From: a virus
Reading direction: 5' to 3' (one strand)
IMG/VR virus record: IMGVR_UViG_3300045117_000143
Coordinates: 1 to 36,391 of that record
DNA length: 36,391 nt
Under the pieces are notes generated by a model. The model worked only from the letters and a program-made list of their open reading frames with translations, made no database searches and was not told the DNA's origin. Positions 14,040 through 22,615 of this stretch are shown here, piece by piece; the first letter of the stretch is position 1, and every line of letters starts with the position of its first letter. A program made the position numbers and the translations under genes.

Positions 14040-15956
14040 CTACACCTCCCATTCGTGCTTGTACACCTCGGCCCAATGCCCACCCAGGCCGATATATACA
14101 TGAGCGATGTTGACTTCGCCAAAATGATCAACATTCGGGTTCGGCGTGACGACGTGGGCCGCGTCAACCTCGCAATACCCGAACGGCTTGACGTAACAGT
14201 GCGAGAACCAGATCCCGACGCCGCCCGCCGCGCAGGTTTGCAGCCAGTCGGTCATTTGCAACGACTCGACCCACCCCGGCGACTGGACGAACACGCGGAT
14301 CTTGGCGGGCGGCGCGTCGTTCTCCACCCGGAGCTGGACCGCGTCAGGGAACAGGAGCACGAGCAGGGCAATCAACTCCTCGGTCGTGCCGGAGCACATG
14401 ACTTGAGCGGCACGGACATAGAGCCGTTGCCGCCACTGCTCGTCATCATCGCTCGTGCGTGTGATGTTGAGCACTTGTCCGAGCACGTCGAGTTGTGCGC
14501 CCGTGGCGTTGGCGAGCCAGCGTTTCCGCATGAGATCGCGGAACACCTGTTCCAACTCCTCCAGCCCCGTGAAGGTCGGCGTTGCGCCCGCCACGACTAC
14601 GTTGCCATTCAGGGCCGCGATCAGGGCGAGAAGATACAGCGATTCCCGATACTGGCTCGGCATGAGGCCAACGGCAATCGGATCGTGGTAAGCCGGCCAC
14701 TGGTATTCGTAGCAGCCCCGGTCTTGGCCGTAGCCGACCCGGCGCGGGTTGCCGTTGAGGTCGGCGGTAACGTCCGTAAGCGCGGTTCCGGTGTCAATGG
14801 CGGGACTGCCGAGGGTGGTCGCCGTGGGGGCGGTGAGCGAGAAGTCGCCGCCCGTTGCACGGGCGCTCACGAGTTGGGGGTTTACGTCCGCGGTGTCGCC
14901 AGTGGCGGCAGTCCACCCGTTGAAGTCCGTGCCGTTCTCGTAGGCAGCGTTGTATGCGCTCACGAGGACCGCCCCGCCGTTGTGCCGGTAGCCGTCCTCG
15001 GTGCAGTCCTGTACGATGTTGTTTTGGGCCTGCAACCGCACGGGCACGCCGCCCGCATTGAACAACCAGATTCCTTTCCCGGCGTTCCAAACGGTGTTGT
15101 TGCGGCACGTCGAATAGGGACGCCCCGGATCGGCATCAACCGAGGAGTGCAGGATGCCCACCGCGGCCCCGGCCGGCGCGGTAAGCGAATGCACGAGCGA
15201 ACTGTGCACGTCCCAGGAGCCGGTTTCAACCGCAATCCCATAGGCCGCGGTTCCCCCAATGCACCGATAACACTGGCACCGCTTGAAGCCGCCGAGTTGC
15301 CCGAGGACGGCGCTCGGCCCCTGCCCGCGAAAGCCGCACGTCCACGCGGCGCTAGAGCAGTCGTACACCTGGCAATCCTCCACGCGAGCCGCTCGCGTCG
15401 TGGTGCTTAGGGCGATGCCGAACAGGTCATTCAAGGCCAGGGTGACGGACAGGGCATTGATCCGCACGTCGTGGATGTAGGGCGCACGCACCGCACCCGT
15501 GCACAACACCCCGGACAGCAACGCCTGGTTGTTGACGTTGGAGGCAATCCGCACGTTGCCAATCTCCGGGTCGTTGCAGGCGTTGAGCAGGACGTGTGCG
15601 AGGGGCGTGCCGGGCGTCCCGCAAAGCGTGAACTCGGCCCCGCGGAATTGGCAGTCGGCGGCGGTAAGTTCCACGACCGAGCCAACGTAACGAATGATGC
15701 GGAGCAGACGTTGATCGCCGCCGTTGATTGTGGCCCGATCTGCCGTCAGGCGAAACAACTGCGCCGTGACGCCCGAGCCGTTGAAGGTGTAGGGGCCGCG
15801 CTGAAACGACACATAGACGCGCTTGTTGACGTTGACGTTCTGGTTGGTCTCCGTGTAGGGGCCATAGCCGATGAGGGTATCGTCGGCCGCCGCCGCCGCC
15901 AAGGCCAGCGCAAAAGAGGCGTGCGTGCCGCCGAGGCCGAAGGTGATGGTTGCCAT
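14040..15956 (-). CDS. Beta-helix domain fused to DUF2612-like baseplate domain
   Basis: A 638-residue protein; ATG 15956 overlaps the gpJ stop (TAATG). Residues 1-425 are a beta-helix-like region with paired cysteines and rungs, closing with the common cap LNGNPRRVGYGQDRG. Residues 432-560 match the DUF2612 layout: LMPSQYRESLYLLALIAAL, GAQLDVLGQVLNITR, DDDEQWRQRLYVRAAQ, SGTTEELIALL and APPAKIRVFV. DUF2612 proteins normally stand alone at about 200 residues next to gpJ and are thought to be the baseplate wedge end that holds fibres. Here the fibre-like domain precedes it. No internal ribosome binding site was found before residue 432, so I read this as one polypeptide. Confidence 0.8.
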   Translation of the reverse strand: MATITFGLGGTHASFALALAAAAADDTLIGYGPYTETNQNVNVNKRVYVSFQRGPYTFNGSGVTAQLFRLTADRATINGGDQRLLRIIRYVGSVVELTAADCQFRGAEFTLCGTPGTPLAHVLLNACNDPEIGNVRIASNVNNQALLSGVLCTGAVRAPYIHDVRINALSVTLALNDLFGIALSTTTRAARVEDCQVYDCSSAAWTCGFRGQGPSAVLGQLGGFKRCQCYRCIGGTAAYGIAVETGSWDVHSSLVHSLTAPAGAAVGILHSSVDADPGRPYSTCRNNTVWNAGKGIWLFNAGGVPVRLQAQNNIVQDCTEDGYRHNGGAVLVSAYNAAYENGTDFNGWTAATGDTADVNPQLVSARATGGDFSLTAPTATTLGSPAIDTGTALTDVTADLNGNPRRVGYGQDRGCYEYQWPAYHDPIAVGLMPSQYRESLYLLALIAALNGNVVVAGATPTFTGLEELEQVFRDLMRKRWLANATGAQLDVLGQVLNITRTSDDDEQWRQRLYVRAAQVMCSGTTEELIALLVLLFPDAVQLRVENDAPPAKIRVFVQSPGWVESLQMTDWLQTCAAGGVGIWFSHCYVKPFGYCEVDAAHVVTPNPNVDHFGEVNIAHVYIGLGGHWAEVYKHEWEV

Positions 15957-17446
15957 TAGGGGATCACCACAAAAGAGACGTTGGCGGCGGGGAGGTAGGC
16001 CCGCTCGTCCCAATTGATTGGCAGTTCGGTGGTCAGCCACGGCCCAGGGCCGACATGCAGGCGAACCGCTAGTATCATGTAGGCGATGCCGCTGCACGCG
16101 GTGAGGATGGGGCCAAAGTAGCGGGACGGCAGTACATCCTTGCCGAGCAGTTGAATGCTCTGTGCCGTGCTTACCGCGGCGGCCACCATCAACGCCTCGC
16201 CGCCCGTGGGGAACGTCTCTTCACTCGATTTGTGGTAGGTGATTCGCAGGTCAACTTCAATCGAAGTCGGCCGCGAGAAATAGAGGTCGTGCACGATGCC
16301 TTGCGTGTCCGTGACGAGGCGATGCACCGAGCCGATCGTCTGAATGCCGGCCGCGACGACCCGGAACAACTCGGCGCACACGATGTCATCGTAACTCGTG
16401 CCGACCGGGATATCCACGATGGCCTTGACCGAGTGCGGCGTGAGGCCGCCTGCCGTTACATCGGTGACGTTCTCCAGGACGATCGCCTCTTCCACGTCCT
16501 CAAGCTCCAAGAGCGCCGAGCGGATGCCCTCGACCGGGCCGCCCGTGGGCACATGGCAGGCGATTTCTCGACGCAGGCGCAACTCTGCATCCGTCTCCAG
16601 GGCATTGCCCGGCGTGGCGTCAATGAGGTTGTCGTTGCCGTTCCACCCGGCCACCGTGTCGAGGATGTCGGTCAAGGTGTGGGCGACGGCCTGCAAGGCT
16701 CCGCGCTCCTCGCCGCAGAACTGGCCGACCGCCCCCGTCTCATCAATGCTCAAGGTTCCTATGCCCGTGGCGCTCACGGCTACGCTGAAAGTCGGCGGAA
16801 TGTCCGTCCCGGTGAACTGCGGATAGATGCGGAGCAGGACGTTTGTACTGTCGTACACCGCCTCGACTACCCCGGCCACGGCCCCCGCCTCAATGGCCGC
16901 GGCCAGGCCGGCCAGGATCTCCGGCGCGCCGTCGTTGAGAACAACTGCATATGTGTTCGCCACGCCGTTGATCGTGACGGTGTAGGTGTTGCCAACCCCC
17001 GACACGACGCCGACCGTGATCCATGCCCCATAGACGGCGGTTACGACGGGTGTTGACACCGCGTCTAGCAGTTGGAACGTCACGGGCGGATCGGTGTTCT
17101 CGACCGCAACCCGCTTGCCCGCGGCGACCGTCGTTGCGGGTTCCAACCGGAGCACGGCCCACACTGATGAGTATGTGGCCTGCTTGCGCCGCAGTCCGTT
17201 CAACTCCACGAGGTTGTCGAGGTGCACGCCCGAGGCCGAGGACGGAATGAAGGACGCGTGAACCTGTTGCGCCAATTCCCACAGGTCGGCCTCGGCTTGG
17301 GCCAGGATCGCCGCCAGCTTGCCGAGCAGGCCATCGTTGCCGACATTGGCCGAGGCTCCGAATTTCGCTTGAATGGCCGCTTGGTTGTCGGCCAGCAAAT
17401 CGAGCACGCGCTTGATTTCAAAGCCGGCGTCAGTAATCCCGCTCAT
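15956..17446 (-). CDS. Baseplate wedge protein, gpJ / Mu gp47 / XkdT family
   Basis: A 496-residue protein whose ATG 17446 overlaps the gp25-like gene's stop (ATGA). Typical features are the N-terminal helical region with SASGVHLDNLVELNGLRRKQAT, a central beta-rich insert (residues 130-250), and the family signature PGNALETDAELRLRRE near 280 followed by EGIRSALLELEDVEEAIVLEN and GLTPHSVKAIV. It should form the baseplate wedge core together with the gp25-like protein and dock the DUF2612-type protein. Length is within the family range. Its place in the gp25-J-DUF2612 order supports the call. Confidence 0.9.
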   Translation of the reverse strand: MSGITDAGFEIKRVLDLLADNQAAIQAKFGASANVGNDGLLGKLAAILAQAEADLWELAQQVHASFIPSSASGVHLDNLVELNGLRRKQATYSSVWAVLRLEPATTVAAGKRVAVENTDPPVTFQLLDAVSTPVVTAVYGAWITVGVVSGVGNTYTVTINGVANTYAVVLNDGAPEILAGLAAAIEAGAVAGVVEAVYDSTNVLLRIYPQFTGTDIPPTFSVAVSATGIGTLSIDETGAVGQFCGEERGALQAVAHTLTDILDTVAGWNGNDNLIDATPGNALETDAELRLRREIACHVPTGGPVEGIRSALLELEDVEEAIVLENVTDVTAGGLTPHSVKAIVDIPVGTSYDDIVCAELFRVVAAGIQTIGSVHRLVTDTQGIVHDLYFSRPTSIEVDLRITYHKSSEETFPTGGEALMVAAAVSTAQSIQLLGKDVLPSRYFGPILTACSGIAYMILAVRLHVGPGPWLTTELPINWDERAYLPAANVSFVVIP

Positions 17447-17823
17447 GCGATTGCCTCCTCGATGTCGGCCCCGCCGTAGATGGTGACGATCTTCAACGCC
17501 ACGCTCATTCTCCTAGCAACGGCGTCCGTCGTCAAGTCCACCTGCTTTACCGAGGTCACGCCGTCCAGGTCGAGCACGCCGGTCCTGATGGCCTCGGCGG
17601 CTTGGGAGTTCGTAATGGCCTTGTTGCCGAGGATGCGTTGGAACCACGGCAGCCCGCGGTTGAGGTCCATGAACCACTCACCTTGAAACGTGCGGATGTA
17701 CTGCTTGACCCGGCTAATCGTTTCGCTCAGATCGGAAACCGTCGTCACGTCGGGTTGCCCCGCGGCGAGGACGAGATCCCAACGGTCGAGGGCGACTTGG
17801 TATTCGTAGCGCAGATCGAGCAT
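17443..17823 (-). CDS. Baseplate wedge protein, gpW/gp25-like (Mu gp46, XkdS type)
   Basis: A 126-residue protein. ATG 17823 overlaps the spike gene stop (TGATG) and follows GGGGTGG; an in-frame TTG one codon earlier is less likely. The family core is visible: LSETISRVKQYIRTFQGEWFMDLNRGLPWFQRILGNK (residues 32-68 region), including the EWFxD and G-PW motifs, and a C-terminal strand pattern. The homologues connect the sheath's first ring to the wedge and start sheath polymerisation. It is coupled to gpJ downstream. Confidence 0.9.
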   Translation of the reverse strand: MLDLRYEYQVALDRWDLVLAAGQPDVTTVSDLSETISRVKQYIRTFQGEWFMDLNRGLPWFQRILGNKAITNSQAAEAIRTGVLDLDGVTSVKQVDLTTDAVARRMSVALKIVTIYGGADIEEAIA

Positions 17824-18365
17824 CAAGCCACCCCGAGCGCCAGTTTGAGTTTCGCAAGATTGATCTTCATCTCTGTATTGTATGACACGTCGCAGGTTCC
17901 GCCCCCGCCTGGCGCGACAATTTCACCATTCGCCAACGCGTCAACAATCGCGCTCAAGAGCTCAAACACTTCGACCGCAGTGGCGCTCGGCCGCAGCACA
18001 AGCGGGATTGCGATAGCGTCGGTGATGTCGTGTTCGCGTCCGCTCTCAGCCGTAGTTTTCGTGGTGCCGCCCTTGCTCTGCCACTGGTCGAGATCCCGAT
18101 CCCCAAAGACGAGCAGGACCGGATCGCCCTCCTTGACGGGGAACCCGAGGTAGATCCGCTTGGTTCCCGGCATGACTAGCGGCACGCCCTTGAGGCCCGG
18201 ATCTTCCGTGCCATCCCGAGCCGCGACGAGGGGAGACACTTCAACCTCGCGGTCGCTGAGTTTGCGTGTCACCTTCGCCGGTCGGCAGACGCACAGGCCC
18301 GAGAGGGATTTCTGCGCCATCGCGGTCAGCACGTCGCCCAGGGTTGGCCGCTGTTGTTCCTGCAT
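17823..18365 (-). CDS. Baseplate spike protein, Gp138-like OB-fold
   Basis: A 180-residue protein; ATG 18365 has AAGGAGG at good spacing, and the further in-frame start at 18404 lacks one. Residues 5-115 match the Gp138 N-terminal (OB-fold) layout: LGDVLTAMAQKSLSGLCVCRPAKV, VSPLV, GVPLVMPG, and GFPVKEGDPVLLVFGDRDLDQW. The C-terminal part (HDITDAIAIPLVLRP and a helical tail) should form the membrane-piercing end, but no metal-binding HxH tip is present. It acts as the trimeric spike under the hub. Gene order hub-spike-gp25 agrees. Confidence 0.85.
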   Translation of the reverse strand: MQEQQRPTLGDVLTAMAQKSLSGLCVCRPAKVTRKLSDREVEVSPLVAARDGTEDPGLKGVPLVMPGTKRIYLGFPVKEGDPVLLVFGDRDLDQWQSKGGTTKTTAESGREHDITDAIAIPLVLRPSATAVEVFELLSAIVDALANGEIVAPGGGGTCDVSYNTEMKINLAKLKLALGVA

Positions 18366-18367
18366 GG

Positions 18368-19198
18368 CTACTTTGCCTCCTTGCAGGTAGCGGTGGTTTC
18401 CCACGTCTCCCCGTGCGTGTCGCCCATCGACGAGATGGCGGTGGCCTGAAACAGTCCCTTGGTTGCCGCGGCGTCCACTTGCACCACCCCGCCCGGTTGC
18501 AATTCAGGCAACAGCAGGGCGCGCACCTCTAGGCCGTCCTCGGTCCACCGTGGGGAACCGATCAGTCCAGTGCCCGGCGACAGGCGGATCGCCACGCGGG
18601 AACCGCGCTTGCTCCCCAGGTCCACCACCGTCAACGTGCCGTCGTTGATGCTCCACCGAAAGCCCCAGTCGTCGGCCAGGGAATCGAGGATGCGCCGGGC
18701 GCTTCCCACGACCGAGCGGGCCGCGGGCAGCACGCCCCGCAAGGCGTCACTGTTCACGGTTCCGAGGGCCACGCCGCCGAGCTTGCTGGCAATGCGCCTA
18801 ACCACGCTGCTCTTGCTCGTGCCGCCCCGAAACGTCAGGGCAATCCGGGTATCCCGCAGCACGGCCAAATCGGAGGCGCATTCGATTGAGGAAATCCAGT
18901 CCGGCCCGTCGTGCGCGTGTTCGGCCCGCGTGACTTCGCCCCGGTAGAGCACGCTGCGCTCCCCGTTGTATCCGGCCTCCAGAGTGACAACGCTTTCCTT
19001 CTCCCGGATGCCCTTGCGGCTCCCCTCGCTGAGATTCCAAATCCGGATATTGGCGGTGTTCGGCTCCCCGGACAAGTGCTTGGACACGTCAAAGGCGATG
19101 TGCAGATCGGTGAACCGCTTGCCCGTGCCCCCGGCCTTGGGCGTCACGGACAGGGCCGCGGAGCGCAGCCAAAAGCTCTTGTCTATCGCGGTCGTCAT
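18368..19198 (-). CDS. Baseplate hub protein (gp27 / P2 gpD / XkdQ type)
   Basis: A 276-residue protein whose ATG 19198 overlaps the plug gene stop (ATGA). The N-terminal strand block RFTDLHIAFDVSKHLSGEPN with IRIWNLSE, and YNGERSVLYRGEVTRA, are typical of short hub proteins. The middle has SARRILDSLADDWGFRWSINDGTL, a common hub element of this family. The trimeric hub connects the tube to the spike. It is shorter than T4 gp27, as usual for simple contractile baseplates. Confidence 0.85.
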   Translation of the reverse strand: MTTAIDKSFWLRSAALSVTPKAGGTGKRFTDLHIAFDVSKHLSGEPNTANIRIWNLSEGSRKGIREKESVVTLEAGYNGERSVLYRGEVTRAEHAHDGPDWISSIECASDLAVLRDTRIALTFRGGTSKSSVVRRIASKLGGVALGTVNSDALRGVLPAARSVVGSARRILDSLADDWGFRWSINDGTLTVVDLGSKRGSRVAIRLSPGTGLIGSPRWTEDGLEVRALLLPELQPGGVVQVDAAATKGLFQATAISSMGDTHGETWETTATCKEAK

Positions 19199-19524
19199 GT
19201 ACTCACCGTCTGATAGTAGAGCTTGAACGTGTCGCCCAAATCCGCGCGGTCGTAGGGCACGTCAACCCCGTCGTTTCCACAACATACCAACTCGCCATAC
19301 TGCACACGCCGCCCCGGCAAGCGGAACATGAGCGGCCAGCCGAGGACCATCTTGCGCCCCAGGTAGCGGGCCGTTCCATCGGCGTCGTAGAGCGAGAGAT
19401 ACCAGGCCCGCTCACGGGCGCTATAGGTGAGGCGCAACACATATTGCACGCCCCCGAGGGACACGGACAACTCATGATCCGCATATTGTGAGTAGGTCGG
19501 GATCTCGTAGTATTGCCAGGCCAT
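19195..19524 (-). CDS. Baseplate plug protein, DUF6983-like
   Basis: A 109-residue beta-rich protein. ATG 19524 follows GAGGGGCGGCG. The sequence runs IPTYSQYADHELSVSLGGVQYVLRLTYSARERAWYLSLYDADGTAR and then GRKMVLGWPLMFR. That is the compact all-beta pattern of the small baseplate plug described for cyanophage Pam3-like tails (DUF6983, from memory). It would close the tube end inside the hub. It lies between the Dit-like and hub genes, as expected for that family. Confidence 0.75.
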   Translation of the reverse strand: MAWQYYEIPTYSQYADHELSVSLGGVQYVLRLTYSARERAWYLSLYDADGTARYLGRKMVLGWPLMFRLPGRRVQYGELVCCGNDGVDVPYDRADLGDTFKLYYQTVST

Positions 19525-19533
19525 CGCCGCCCC

Positions 19534-20187
19534 TCATCCCAACGGCCGGTCGAGGACCGACGTATCAAAGGTCTTGTTCTCCGTCTCCTCCGATGCGCCG
19601 ACCTCGTCTAGCGCGTCCTGTACGTCTCCCTGTTCGCTCAGTCCGGGTGCCTCCACGTTGGCCTCGATGGCGTTCTGGCTCGCCATGCGCCGCAAGGCCG
19701 CCCGCACCGAGGCCCAGGGGTCTTCCGGTTCCGGGGGCGGCGGGGCGGTTACTTCTTCGGACGTGGCGAGCACGATCTCTGCCAGGTCAACTGTTGCGAA
19801 AAGGCCGCCCGTCTCTTCCTTGCTCTCCGGCACAGACAGCGCCATGATGAGCATCCGCGGGAAGTAGTCAAAGGCCGTGTAGCAAGTGACAAACAGCCGC
19901 TCTTTCAGCGCATAGCGCAAGGCTGCATACGCCTCCTGAGAAGGCGTCAAGTCCGTGCCCGCCTGCTTCTCGTCGTCGTCCACCACAATCGGCGTGTCGG
20001 AACGCAGGATGTCAAGCGAGAGATCTACCGGCTCCACCGTGGCGTGATCGCTGATGGTACTCCCGTCCTCAATGGGGCTGCGTGTCACCTGGGCGCGCAT
20101 GGACGTTCGGCGGCGGATGACAACATCGACTTTCACGTCAATGTCTTTGCCGTCGCTCGTCTGGTAGGTGAGGAGCACGATGCTCAT
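19534..20187 (-). CDS. Dit-like phage tail protein
   Basis: A 217-residue protein starting in an ATGA overlap with the tape measure stop. Residues 15-85 match the Dit-like N-terminal domain pattern of a basic strand followed by RAQVTRSPIEDGSTISDHATVEPVDLSLDILRSDTP. Residues 85-130 are helix plus strand (ERLFVTCYTAFDYFPRMLIMAL). The last 60 residues are acidic and probably disordered (APPPPEPEDPW onwards). Such proteins form the ring at the tube-baseplate junction. The extended tail beyond the usual domain is of unknown purpose. Confidence 0.8.
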   Translation of the reverse strand: MSIVLLTYQTSDGKDIDVKVDVVIRRRTSMRAQVTRSPIEDGSTISDHATVEPVDLSLDILRSDTPIVVDDDEKQAGTDLTPSQEAYAALRYALKERLFVTCYTAFDYFPRMLIMALSVPESKEETGGLFATVDLAEIVLATSEEVTAPPPPEPEDPWASVRAALRRMASQNAIEANVEAPGLSEQGDVQDALDEVGASEETENKTFDTSVLDRPLG

Positions 20188-21950
20188 TGTGCCGTCACTC
20201 CTGCTTGCGCCTGGACAAGCATCCCGGTCAACGCGTCCCGCACGCCTTCAACAACGAGCGCCTTGACCCGCTCGGCGTCGGCTGGATCAACGCCCTTGCC
20301 CGTCATATCAAGGTTGAGGTTGGCCGTGATCTGCGTGATGGCCTCGCCGCCCTTGGGACCGACAAGTTGCCGCATGGAGAAGCCGCCCAGCTTGCCCTTT
20401 GTCCCGATCTCCATTGCCAACCGGCTCGCCTCTGAGCGGATGAGCGAGTCAACGAGCGCCTTGCGCTGCGCCAGATCCGCCCGCACCGAGGCCATGTACT
20501 GATAACCGTAGCGGCCCGCGGCCTCGGCCAAACGGGAACCCCAGGCCCCGCCCCGCCCTTTCTTTCCTTTGGCGGCCTCGTTTTGCCGCATGACCGCAAT
20601 CTTGGCGGCATAGGCCGGATCTTGCATCCGCAGTTTTTCTAGTTCGGCCTGGTCTTCGGTGTCGCCCCGAAGGAACATTGAGCCGAGGATGCCCGCCGCG
20701 GCCCCCCCCGGCAAGATTTTCGTTAGGAAAGACAACGCACCCGCACCCGCCCCGCCCTTCAATGACTTGAGCGCGGTCAAGAGGTCGGTAGCACTGCCAA
20801 ACACCTTGCCGCCAGCCCACGCGGCAAAGGCAATACTGATTGCCTCTATCACATTGTCCCACCCGCCAAACGCCTCGACGAGCTTGTCAACGAGTTCAAG
20901 GATGCGCTCCAAGACCTTGACGACGCCGGGTAGAATCTTCTGTCCCAACTCAATCAGGGTGCGGTTGAACTTCGCCTGCAAGTCCTCGGTTTGCTCGGCC
21001 TGCGTTTCGTTCATCTTCTCGAATTGGGCGTTGACGAGGCCGGTGGTCTTGGTGACGGTGTAGAAGTTCTTGGCGAGCTTTTCGGTGCCCGCGGCAACCA
21101 GTTCAATGATCCCGCCCGCGCCCTTGCCGCCGAGTTGCCCGATGAATTCGTTGAGAGCCGCGCTGTCGCCGCCGAGCGCGGTCTGGAGTTCCGCCAGCCA
21201 CCGCACCCACCCCTTAGCCTGTACGCCGGCAAGTGAGAAGTCGATGCCGAGCCGATTTGTCAGTGCCGTCAATTCTTTCGACGGGGCGGCCAACTTCACG
21301 AGCAGCGCCCGCATTCCCATCATGGCGGCTTCAGGACCGACGCCTTGCGCTCGCATCGTCGCCATCGTGGCAACCAGTTCATGCAACCCGATCCCGGCCG
21401 CCCTGGCTTGCGGGGCCAGTTTGGCGACCAGCGCCATGAGAGCCGCGAGGTTGCCGCCAGCGATGCCCTTGCCCGCGAACAGCACTTCCGATACTTTGCC
21501 GGCCTCACCTGCATTCAGGCGGTACACGCGCAGGATCTTCGCCAGCCCTTCGACGGTTGGCCCGATCTCGGTGGCCGCGGACGTGGCAAGCTCCATTCCG
21601 GCCCGTGTGACGGCGGTAGCCGCGGCCAAGTCGCGAAAGCCGTTGGCGAGCGCGGCCACCATGCCGGCTTGAACGTCCGCGGGCATGTCGCCAAATTCCT
21701 TGGAGAGTTGCATAACGGCCCGCTGCGCCTCGTCCGCAGACACACGGGTCAAATCCAACTCGGCCAGAACCGCCTTGAAACTCTTGTTGAAGTCCATCGC
21801 GGTTTTCGTTGCGAGGACTCCAAGCCCGATGATGGACGCACCGACCGCTTTAGCTGTGGTTTTCATGCGGCCGATGGTGCGGTCGAACGCGGCCACGCCC
21901 GACTTATCCACCTCGAAGCCCCACCGGGCGATGAGTTCCTTGACGATCAT
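20184..21950 (-). CDS. Tail tape measure protein, TP901-type, short
   Basis: A 588-residue protein. ATG 21950 overlaps the end of the chaperone extension (AAATGA). Residues 60-330 carry the TP901-type tape measure core (LSKEFGDMPADVQAGMVAALANG, VLFAGKGIAGGNLAALMAL, GIGLHELVATMATMRAQGVGPEAAMMGM). A helical region follows, and then glycine/alanine-rich hydrophobic stretches at 375-425 (AISIAFAAWAGGKVFG). At the usual roughly 1.5 angstrom per residue this length predicts a tail of about 90 nm. It sets tube length during assembly and is wrapped by the chaperones encoded just upstream. Confidence 0.92.
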   Translation of the reverse strand: MIVKELIARWGFEVDKSGVAAFDRTIGRMKTTAKAVGASIIGLGVLATKTAMDFNKSFKAVLAELDLTRVSADEAQRAVMQLSKEFGDMPADVQAGMVAALANGFRDLAAATAVTRAGMELATSAATEIGPTVEGLAKILRVYRLNAGEAGKVSEVLFAGKGIAGGNLAALMALVAKLAPQARAAGIGLHELVATMATMRAQGVGPEAAMMGMRALLVKLAAPSKELTALTNRLGIDFSLAGVQAKGWVRWLAELQTALGGDSAALNEFIGQLGGKGAGGIIELVAAGTEKLAKNFYTVTKTTGLVNAQFEKMNETQAEQTEDLQAKFNRTLIELGQKILPGVVKVLERILELVDKLVEAFGGWDNVIEAISIAFAAWAGGKVFGSATDLLTALKSLKGGAGAGALSFLTKILPGGAAAGILGSMFLRGDTEDQAELEKLRMQDPAYAAKIAVMRQNEAAKGKKGRGGAWGSRLAEAAGRYGYQYMASVRADLAQRKALVDSLIRSEASRLAMEIGTKGKLGGFSMRQLVGPKGGEAITQITANLNLDMTGKGVDPADAERVKALVVEGVRDALTGMLVQAQAGVTAQ

Positions 21951-22222
21951 TTCGCGTTCTCAAGCTGCCAGGCTGTCACGGCGTCCTGGTAGTCAAGGGC
22001 AAGGTGCGCGTGGTACACGTCCACCAAGGACCAGTGCGTATCGAGTTCCTGGCGTGTCGCCACGCCGGCAAACACGAGCCGCCAGATGATCGCTTGGTGT
22101 TCCACAATCGCCCCTGCTTCCGGCCCCAGTAGTGTTACGGGGCCAGGGGGCCGCTTCCCTGTGCTCCCGAATCCGCCCGAGATCCGAGGTATCCGACCCC
22201 GGATCTCAGCGAGCGAAAAACC
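21947..22222 (-). CDS. Tail assembly chaperone, -1 frame extension (GT-type product)
   Basis: This frame lacks a good start of its own at its upstream end and is read after a predicted -1 shift at GGTTTTT (22222-22216). It gives a transframe protein of about 220 residues: 131 from the zero frame and 89 from this one. The conserved-looking part is the C-terminal half: EHQAIIWRLVFAGVATRQ, then ELDTHWSLVDVYHAHLALDYQ and ENAK, similar to small DUF6889-type proteins by memory. Independent initiation at GTG 22105 after AGGGGCGATT is a competing possibility and would give 52 residues. The stop overlaps the tape measure start. By analogy with lambda gpG/gpGT, it would recruit tube subunits to the tape measure. 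Confidence 0.65.
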   Translation of the reverse strand, partial: GFSLAEIRGRIPRISGGFGSTGKRPPGPVTLLGPEAGAIVEHQAIIWRLVFAGVATRQELDTHWSLVDVYHAHLALDYQDAVTAWQLENAK

Positions 22223-22608
22223 GAGGAGAAATTGACCTCCAGCACCCACGCCAGCACCCGCCCCAAAACCTCATAATCGCCGGCGAAGTGCTCATCGAAG
22301 GTCAGGTGCACGTTGATCCGCTCGCCCTTCTCGTCTGCGAATGACAGGCCAGAGCAGAGCGCCCGCGCCAGCGCCGCCACGTCAGGATCGCCCACGCGGT
22401 CAAGCGCCTGTTGCAGCGCCTCGGTGAGCGCGTGGGGATCGAACTCAGCCGCAAGGCCGCCGCCCGAGAGGAGCAGGCCGAGGGCCTTCGCCACAGGGCC
22501 GGACACGAGCTTGGAGGCCCGGCCGAGGAGGTTGATCCCTTCGGTAGCGGCGAATTGCTGCACCGTGTATTTGACGCCGCCGATCTCGCGCTCAAACGTC
22601 TTTCGCAT
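22135..22608 (-). CDS. Tail assembly chaperone, zero-frame product (gpG-type)
   Basis: A 157-residue protein, ATG 22608 after TAGGCGGCCC. It opens with RKTFEREIGGVKYTVQQFAATEG, followed by helical LLGRASKLVSGPVAKALGLLL. It then has VHLTFDEHFAGDYEVLGRVLAWVLEVNFSSVF, the usual layout of contractile-phage tail assembly chaperones (Phage_TAC type). It lies between the tube and tape measure genes, as expected. The last 26 residues, after the frameshift site, are low-complexity and look like the by-product of reading past it. It should act in tail assembly and be absent from the mature virion. Confidence 0.82.
   Translation of the reverse strand: MRKTFEREIGGVKYTVQQFAATEGINLLGRASKLVSGPVAKALGLLLSGGGLAAEFDPHALTEALQQALDRVGDPDVAALARALCSGLSFADEKGERINVHLTFDEHFAGDYEVLGRVLAWVLEVNFSSVFRSLRSGVGYLGSRADSGAQGSGPLAP
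22179..22222 (-). promoter_or_regulatory. Predicted -1 ribosomal frameshift signal
   Basis: On the minus strand the zero frame reads TCG GTT TTT CGC, containing the heptamer G_GTT_TTT at 22222-22216. Eight bases later a 12-bp stem begins: GAGATCCGGGGT (22207-22196) pairs with ACCTCGGATCTC (22190-22179) around a five-base loop. One pair is G-U in the mRNA but would be A-C in the complementary strand, so the fold suits the transcribed strand. Slippery site, spacer and stem have the geometry of known -1 frameshift signals. The same GUU_UUU site is used in an arterivirus frameshift. Confidence 0.65.
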
Positions 22609-22615
22609 GGGCCGC

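Noticed and set aside
13605-15410. Open frame of 601 codons on the plus strand
   Set aside because: It is antisense to both beta-helix genes, is rich in Arg/Val/Gly/His repeats and has no motif. Same artefact of high third-position GC.
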